The notes beneath the pieces were generated by a model. That model searched no databases. It was not told the origin of the DNA and was given only the letters and a program-made list of their open reading frames with translations. DNA of 38,302 nucleotides, from assembly GCA_003223455.1 (NCBI GenBank), contig QHVE01000051.1:8195-46496 (forward strand), in the 5' to 3' direction. The DNA comes from Gemmatimonadota bacterium (GTDB lineage: Bacteria; Gemmatimonadota; Gemmatimonadetes; Gemmatimonadales; Gemmatimonadaceae). A program made the translations under genes and the position numbers. This document shows, piece after piece, positions 34,713 through 38,302 of this stretch; position 1 is the stretch's first letter, and every line of letters starts with the position of its first letter.

Positions 34713-35537
34713 ATGCGATATCTCCCGACCCCCGAGCAGACGGCCCGACTCACTCCCGAGGAGCTGCGGGCGCACTTTCTCGTCTCCGGTCTCTTCGTGC
34801 CTGGCGAAGCGCGCTTCGAGATGGTCGACCTCGATCGTGTCACGCTCGGCGGCGTGGTGCCGCTGGGCGATCCGATCGAGCTCGTTGCTCCCGAAGCGTT
34901 CGCCGCGCAGTCGTTCACCGAGCGACGCGAAGTCGGCATCCTCAACATCGGAGGAACAGGGACAATCGCCGTCGACGGTGTGACCCACATCACGAAGAAG
35001 CTTGACATGGTGTACGTCGGCTGCGGCGCGCACCGAGTAACGTTGTCGAGCGAGGATGCGACGAGCTCCGCCCGGTTCTTCCTCGTCAGCTATCCGTCAC
35101 ACGCCGAGCACCCGACCGCACACATCGCCGCGCGCGATGCCGATACCTCCGAGCTGGGTGCACAGGAGAAGGCGAATCGACGCCGACTGGCGCGGTACAT
35201 TCACCAGCGCGGCGTGCAAAGCTCCCAGCTCGTCATGGGAGTGACGGCCCTGCACGAGGGGAGCGTGTGGAACACGATGCCGCCGCATACACACGTGCGC
35301 CGCACGGAGATCTACCTGTACTTCGATCTGCCGACCGATGCGGTCGTCTTTCATCTGATGGGCGCCCCGGACTCGACGCGGCATCTGGTCGTTCGCGACG
35401 GTGAGGTCGCGCTCTCGCCGTCGTGGTCGATCCACTCGGGGTGTGGCACGACCAACTACACGTTCTGCTGGGCGATGGGTGGCGAGAATCAGGAGTTCGC
35501 CGACATGCAGGGCTTCGACATGTCAACGCTGCGCTGA
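34713..35537 (+). CDS. kduI: 5-dehydro-4-deoxy-D-glucuronate isomerase
   Basis: A 274-residue cupin-type zinc isomerase. The zinc ligands are H192, H194 and E199 in MPPHTHVRRTEIYLYF, and H241 in WSIHSGCGT, matching the spacing known for E. coli KduI. N-terminal RYLPTPEQTARLTPEELRAH and GILNIGGTG also match. It turns 5-keto-4-deoxyuronate, from unsaturated galacturonate, into 2,5-diketo-3-deoxygluconate. No polysaccharide lyase or kduD is in the window, so substrate supply must come from elsewhere, or the enzyme acts on other hexuronates. The start is ATG at 34713, 58 bases after the GH28 stop. Confidence 0.94.
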   Translation: MRYLPTPEQTARLTPEELRAHFLVSGLFVPGEARFEMVDLDRVTLGGVVPLGDPIELVAPEAFAAQSFTERREVGILNIGGTGTIAVDGVTHITKKLDMVYVGCGAHRVTLSSEDATSSARFFLVSYPSHAEHPTAHIAARDADTSELGAQEKANRRRLARYIHQRGVQSSQLVMGVTALHEGSVWNTMPPHTHVRRTEIYLYFDLPTDAVVFHLMGAPDSTRHLVVRDGEVALSPSWSIHSGCGTTNYTFCWAMGGENQEFADMQGFDMSTLR

Positions 35538-35594
35538 GCGTACACACGTCACGCGTGTTGCAGCGCGGTGCGCAGTGTGCAGAGAAATCTCGGC

Positions 35595-35999
35595 ATGTCG
35601 CACCGCTCTTATGGTCGAGCCAGCGGAAATGATTCGCGGCTCGTGACGGGAAAGCGGCGCGATGCGCTCGGGCTCGTGCTCGATGCCGTCGACGCCGTCA
35701 TCGAAGATGGAATACCGCATCCGGGATGGGCACGAAGCGACGTCGAGATTCGAACATGTGCGCTCGAAGCGGCCTTCGCGGAAGCGGAGGAGATCGTGAG
35801 TCGACTGCGCGACACTGGTGTGGTTCCTGCGCCGATGACGCGTGCCGATGCGGACCGCCTCATCGCCGCGGCCGCGGCGATGTGCGTGTGGGGACGGCTC
35901 CCCGGAATGTCGCACCCGGTGCTCGATCATCTCGCCGACGCGCTCGCCAGTGTGCCACCCTCGAGCGTGCCGCTCGCGCAGCTCGCGTTGCTCGCCTAG
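35595..35999 (+). CDS. hypothetical protein
   Basis: A 134-residue predicted soluble, mostly helical protein (ATG at 35595; an in-frame GTG at 35568 is possible). It contains RDALGLVLDAVDAVIEDGIP, ALEAAFAEAEEIVSRLRD and ADADRLIAAAAAMCVWG; no signal peptide, membrane segment or recognised motif is present. Third-position G+C looks like that of its neighbours, which supports coding. Its stop overlaps the stop of the convergent PAP2 gene by four bases. It follows kduI by 57 bases on the same strand, but I see no functional link to hexuronate use. The frame is moderately secure; function is unknown. Confidence 0.6.
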   Translation: MSHRSYGRASGNDSRLVTGKRRDALGLVLDAVDAVIEDGIPHPGWARSDVEIRTCALEAAFAEAEEIVSRLRDTGVVPAPMTRADADRLIAAAAAMCVWGRLPGMSHPVLDHLADALASVPPSSVPLAQLALLA

Positions 36000-36697
36000 C
36001 GCGGCGCGAGTGCCTCGCGATGCGACGGATGTCGAGCGAAGGCGCGCCATGTGCCGACGAGCCACACGAGCCCGATCAGCAGGCCTCCCACGAGATCGGT
36101 CGGCCAGTGCACGGCGAGATAGAGGCGCGAATACGAGTTGGCGAGGAATACGGCGACCGCCACCGCAAATGGCCAGCGCCAGCCACGCGTCCGATACAAT
36201 AGAAGAGCGACCGTGGTGTAGAGCGCGACGGTGAGGATCGCGTGTCCGCTCGGATACGACGCCCAGTTGTACATGCCGCGGCGAGGGAACAGATCGGGTC
36301 GATCGCGACCGAGCAGGTACTTCATCGTCGGGTTGAGCGAAAGCGAGCCGACCGTGACGATCAATAGCTGGAGCGCGATGATTCCGAGGTGCTTGCGCTT
36401 CCAGAGCCACCAGCCGATGGCGAGCGTGAGCGGAAGGATCGTGAGGTTGGTGCCCGTGAGCGGCACCTGCAGCACCACGGCGTCCAGCCACGACGGCAAG
36501 GTCCGCGCGTGAAACCAGCGGAGCATGCTGCGCTCCCACGCGGCTCCTGAGTCCCACGTCGAGGATGCCTGGATGATCGAGCCATAGAAAATCCCGACCG
36601 CCCATGCACCCAGGTATGTGAAAGCGAGATCCCGTGCCAGCATCCGGCCGGGGCTCGCGCGCGTCATCAGGGCCGTGCGGTTCAGCTCAGTCGCCAC
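35996..36697 (-). CDS. PAP2-family membrane phosphatase
   Basis: A 233-residue polytopic membrane protein with about six hydrophobic segments. The complete phosphatidic acid phosphatase signature is present: K126-x6-R133-P134 (KYLLGRDRP), PSGH (149-152), and SR-x5-H-x3-D (R191, H197, D201 in SRLYLAVHWPTD). It fits enzymes dephosphorylating phosphatidate, undecaprenyl pyrophosphate or lipid A; which one cannot be read from sequence. Its start lies eleven bases inside the end of the response-regulator gene, so the two are cotranscribed on the minus strand. Confidence 0.9.
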   Translation of the reverse strand: MATELNRTALMTRASPGRMLARDLAFTYLGAWAVGIFYGSIIQASSTWDSGAAWERSMLRWFHARTLPSWLDAVVLQVPLTGTNLTILPLTLAIGWWLWKRKHLGIIALQLLIVTVGSLSLNPTMKYLLGRDRPDLFPRRGMYNWASYPSGHAILTVALYTTVALLLYRTRGWRWPFAVAVAVFLANSYSRLYLAVHWPTDLVGGLLIGLVWLVGTWRAFARHPSHREALAPR

Positions 36698-37100
36698 GAG
36701 GCTTCTTCGCAGGATCGTCGCCGATCCAACGCCGAATCTCCGCGACGACGATGCGCGGCTCGATGGGCTTCGCCAGGTACGATGTGAAGCCGACCTTCGA
36801 CGCCCGCTCGCGGTCGTCAGCCAGCGCGTGCGCCGTCAGCGCGATGATGGGAATGGCTTGCGTTCGCGGGTCGGCCCGAAGGATTCTCGTGGCCTCCCAC
36901 CCATCCATGCGGGGGATCGAGATGTCCATCAGGATCAGATCGGGCTGCACGCTTCGCGCGAGCTCGACGGCTTGCACCCCGTCCTGCGCTTCGATGACCT
37001 CGTAGCCGAGATGGCGCAGCACGGTGCAATAGATGATTCGGTTGTCCTCGTTGTCCTCGACGAGGAGCAAGGTTTGACCTCTGGATGCGGGATCGTCCAC
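36687..37100 (-). CDS. single-domain response regulator
   Basis: A 137-residue CheY-like receiver with no output domain. The acidic pair is E15-D16 (LLLVEDNEDN), the phospho-acceptor D59 (LILMDISIP), then T89 (IIALTAHA) and K111 (YLAKPIEP), all intact. It resembles DivK-type and hybrid-kinase-partner receivers. The GTG at 37100 has AAGGA five bases upstream and is preferred; the frame could extend to 37184 but the extra residues look non-coding. No histidine kinase is nearby, so its partner is elsewhere. It overlaps the PAP2 gene downstream. Confidence 0.88.
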   Translation of the reverse strand: MDDPASRGQTLLLVEDNEDNRIIYCTVLRHLGYEVIEAQDGVQAVELARSVQPDLILMDISIPRMDGWEATRILRADPRTQAIPIIALTAHALADDRERASKVGFTSYLAKPIEPRIVVAEIRRWIGDDPAKKPRGD

Positions 37101-37180
37101 GGATTCCTTGCGTTGAGGACTCGACTCCCAGCGAGCACGAACAAGAGCAAGGCGGATGCCCGCAGTCGAGCGCGCCACGC

Positions 37181-37633
37181 TCAACTTCGCGCGCGTTCGA
37201 GCTCGGCGATCTTCTCCAGCCTTCGGCGGTGACGCGCTGCGCCGGAGAAACGTGCCTCGAGGAAGTCGTGCAGCAACTCCACCGCGAGCTCGGGGCCGAT
37301 CACGCGCGCGCCCAGGGCGATGACATTCATATCGTCATCCTCGACGCCTTGGCGGGCCGAGAAGGGATCGTGGCACAGAGCACACCTCACCCCGGTCAAC
37401 TTACTCGCGGCGATGCTCGCGCCGACGCCGCTCCCGCAGACGAGGACCCCGCGGTCGGCTGCGCCCGCCACTACGGCGCGTCCGACCGCTGCGGCGACGT
37501 CGGGATAGTCGTCGCCCGGCACCGGCGACGCGGGTCCGCAATCGACGACGTCGACCCCTCGCGCGCGCAACTCGGCGAGGATCCGGTCGCGCAAGGGCCA
37601 CCCGGCATGATCGCATCCGAACGCCACTCTCAT
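37181..37633 (-). CDS. rpiB: ribose-5-phosphate isomerase B
   Basis: A 150-residue RpiB/LacAB-type isomerase interconverting ribose-5-phosphate and ribulose-5-phosphate. It opens MRVAFGCDHAGWPLRD, with the catalytic Cys at C66 in VLVCGSGVGASIAASK, followed by CALCHDPFSARQG and DDMNVIALGARVIGPELA. The start is ATG at 37633 with GGAGG five bases upstream; a GTG four codons earlier lies inside that ribosome site. The stop is 80 bases before the response-regulator GTG, so they may share a transcript. A link to the purine phosphorylase product ribose-1-phosphate is possible but remote. Confidence 0.95.
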   Translation of the reverse strand: MRVAFGCDHAGWPLRDRILAELRARGVDVVDCGPASPVPGDDYPDVAAAVGRAVVAGAADRGVLVCGSGVGASIAASKLTGVRCALCHDPFSARQGVEDDDMNVIALGARVIGPELAVELLHDFLEARFSGAARHRRRLEKIAELERARS

Positions 37634-37827
37634 TCGGACCTCCACCGTCGCGGTGTGCGAAACGAGGATCCGCGAAGCTCGCCTCTACCCCTGGACCGCA
37701 TGAGAAGGCGCCTCCGGACCGAAGAGGAGCCGGCCGTGACCACCATCACGGAGGCCACACGGTGCAGTGCCCCGTATATACGGCCGAGATTGGTAGATCG
37801 TTCCACTGGAGCAGTAGTCGACATTGG

Positions 37828-37855
37828 TTGCTTTTTGTGATCTGGCTCGTAGAAC
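37828..37855 (+). promoter_or_regulatory. possible promoter of the terminal gene
   Basis: TTGCTT (37828-37833), a 16-base spacer, then TAGAAC (37850-37855), in the most A+T-rich stretch of the 288-base gap before the last gene. A 7-bp hairpin (37860-37866 with 37871-37877) follows in the presumed leader. Weak consensus match. Confidence 0.3.
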
Positions 37856-37921
37856 AGCACGGAGCGTCGTCGCTCCGGGGACCGTTCTCGCATCTTGAGA
37901 CCCCACACGGAGATGCCCGCG

Positions 37922-38302
37922 ATGTCGAGTGAGAGCGCGCACGGCGAAGCGCGCACCGAAGCAGCAGTTGTCCGCCGAGAACGGCTGCGGTTCACGGGGT
38001 TCTCGCTCGTGCGCTCACCCTCGGGGCGAGTAACATGCGAGGTCACCCTCGAGTGGGCACCCGGCGAGGCGATCCTGGGACGAGCCGAAGGGCAGGCCAG
38101 TCCTGCCGGTGATGCTCGACTGGGTGCCGAGGCGGCAATTCGCGCGCTCGAGACCTTCACCGAGGGCACGATCACGTTCGAGCTCGTCGGAGTCAAAGTC
38201 GTGCGTGCTTTCGACGCCAATGTCGTCATTGCCTCGCTGATCCAGCGCGGGGATACCGGCCCGGATCGTCTGCTCGGCTGCTATCTCGCCGACGGCGACA
38301 TG
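37922..38302 (+). CDS. unidentified protein, N-terminal part (cut by window edge)
   Basis: The frame runs open to the last base: 127 codons from ATG 37922, or 130 from ATG 37913. GGAG at 37909-37912 is well spaced for 37922 and too close for 37913. The visible part has an acidic/Ala-rich start, then LRFTGFSLVRSPSGRVTCEV and later FELVGVKVVRAFDANVVIAS with GDTGPDRLLGCYLADGD. The repeated beta-strands suggest a small alpha/beta domain, with some resemblance to allosteric dimer domains, but I cannot name the family. There is no signal peptide. The gene is divergent from rpiB. Confidence 0.7.
   Translation, partial: MSSESAHGEARTEAAVVRRERLRFTGFSLVRSPSGRVTCEVTLEWAPGEAILGRAEGQASPAGDARLGAEAAIRALETFTEGTITFELVGVKVVRAFDANVVIASLIQRGDTGPDRLLGCYLADGDM

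Overview
The window is high-G+C bacterial chromosome, densely coded, from a Gram-negative organism: it holds an outer-membrane TonB-dependent receptor, several lipobox lipoproteins, a Tat-type signal peptide and an outer-membrane barrel. Gene content and style (GTGA and ATGA start/stop overlaps, many secreted metallopeptidases, hexuronate genes beside housekeeping genes) fit Gemmatimonadota or a neighbouring soil phylum best. That assignment is inference, because no rRNA gene is present.

Layout. 1-2464: a translationally coupled nucleoside-salvage operon, with the tail of a 5'-nucleotidase, an 83-residue small protein, and one protein fusing adenosine deaminase to purine nucleoside phosphorylase. 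2743-7364: a TonB-dependent receptor gene broken by a one-base frameshift, then a lipoprotein with a fibronectin-III domain and a beta-helix. 7433-10735: an unknown lipoprotein, a matrixin-like protease, thiD and an M48 lipoprotein protease. 10810-12422: a SpoU-type RNA methyltransferase coupled to a prepilin peptidase. 12602-15033: a ClpA/B-like ATPase with only the first AAA module, coupled to an HExxH lipoprotein. 15017-17517: lon, apparently frameshifted near its 3' end.

17748-24831 is the conserved ffh-rpsP-rimM-trmD-rplS-rnhB translation and secretion cluster, split between trmD and rplS by an outer-membrane barrel gene and a vanadium-haloperoxidase/PAP2-type lipoprotein. It is followed by a 2,4-dienoyl-CoA-reductase-like SDR, a GT87-like membrane protein and tRNA-Lys(UUU).

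27138-35537 is a pectin/hexuronate module: a ROK regulator diverges from uxaC-uxaA-uxaB, followed by a Tat-exported GH28 polygalacturonase and kduI. The divergent promoter region carries two matching TTGTTC-N7-GARCAW sites 94 bp apart, which I propose as ROK operators. GH28 would release galacturonate outside the cytoplasm. UxaC, UxaB and UxaA would convert it via tagaturonate and altronate to 2-keto-3-deoxygluconate. No hexuronate transporter, KDG kinase or KDPG aldolase is visible in the window.

35595-38302: a small hypothetical protein, a PAP2 membrane phosphatase overlapping a single-domain response regulator, rpiB, and the start of an unidentified gene that leaves the window. Several genes end in long, perfect, G+C-rich hairpins with little or no U-tract. 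I found no rRNA, CRISPR array, insertion sequence or prophage. The most unusual items are the ADA-PNP fusion, the D1-only ATPase/metallopeptidase pair, the split ribosomal cluster and the paired operators.
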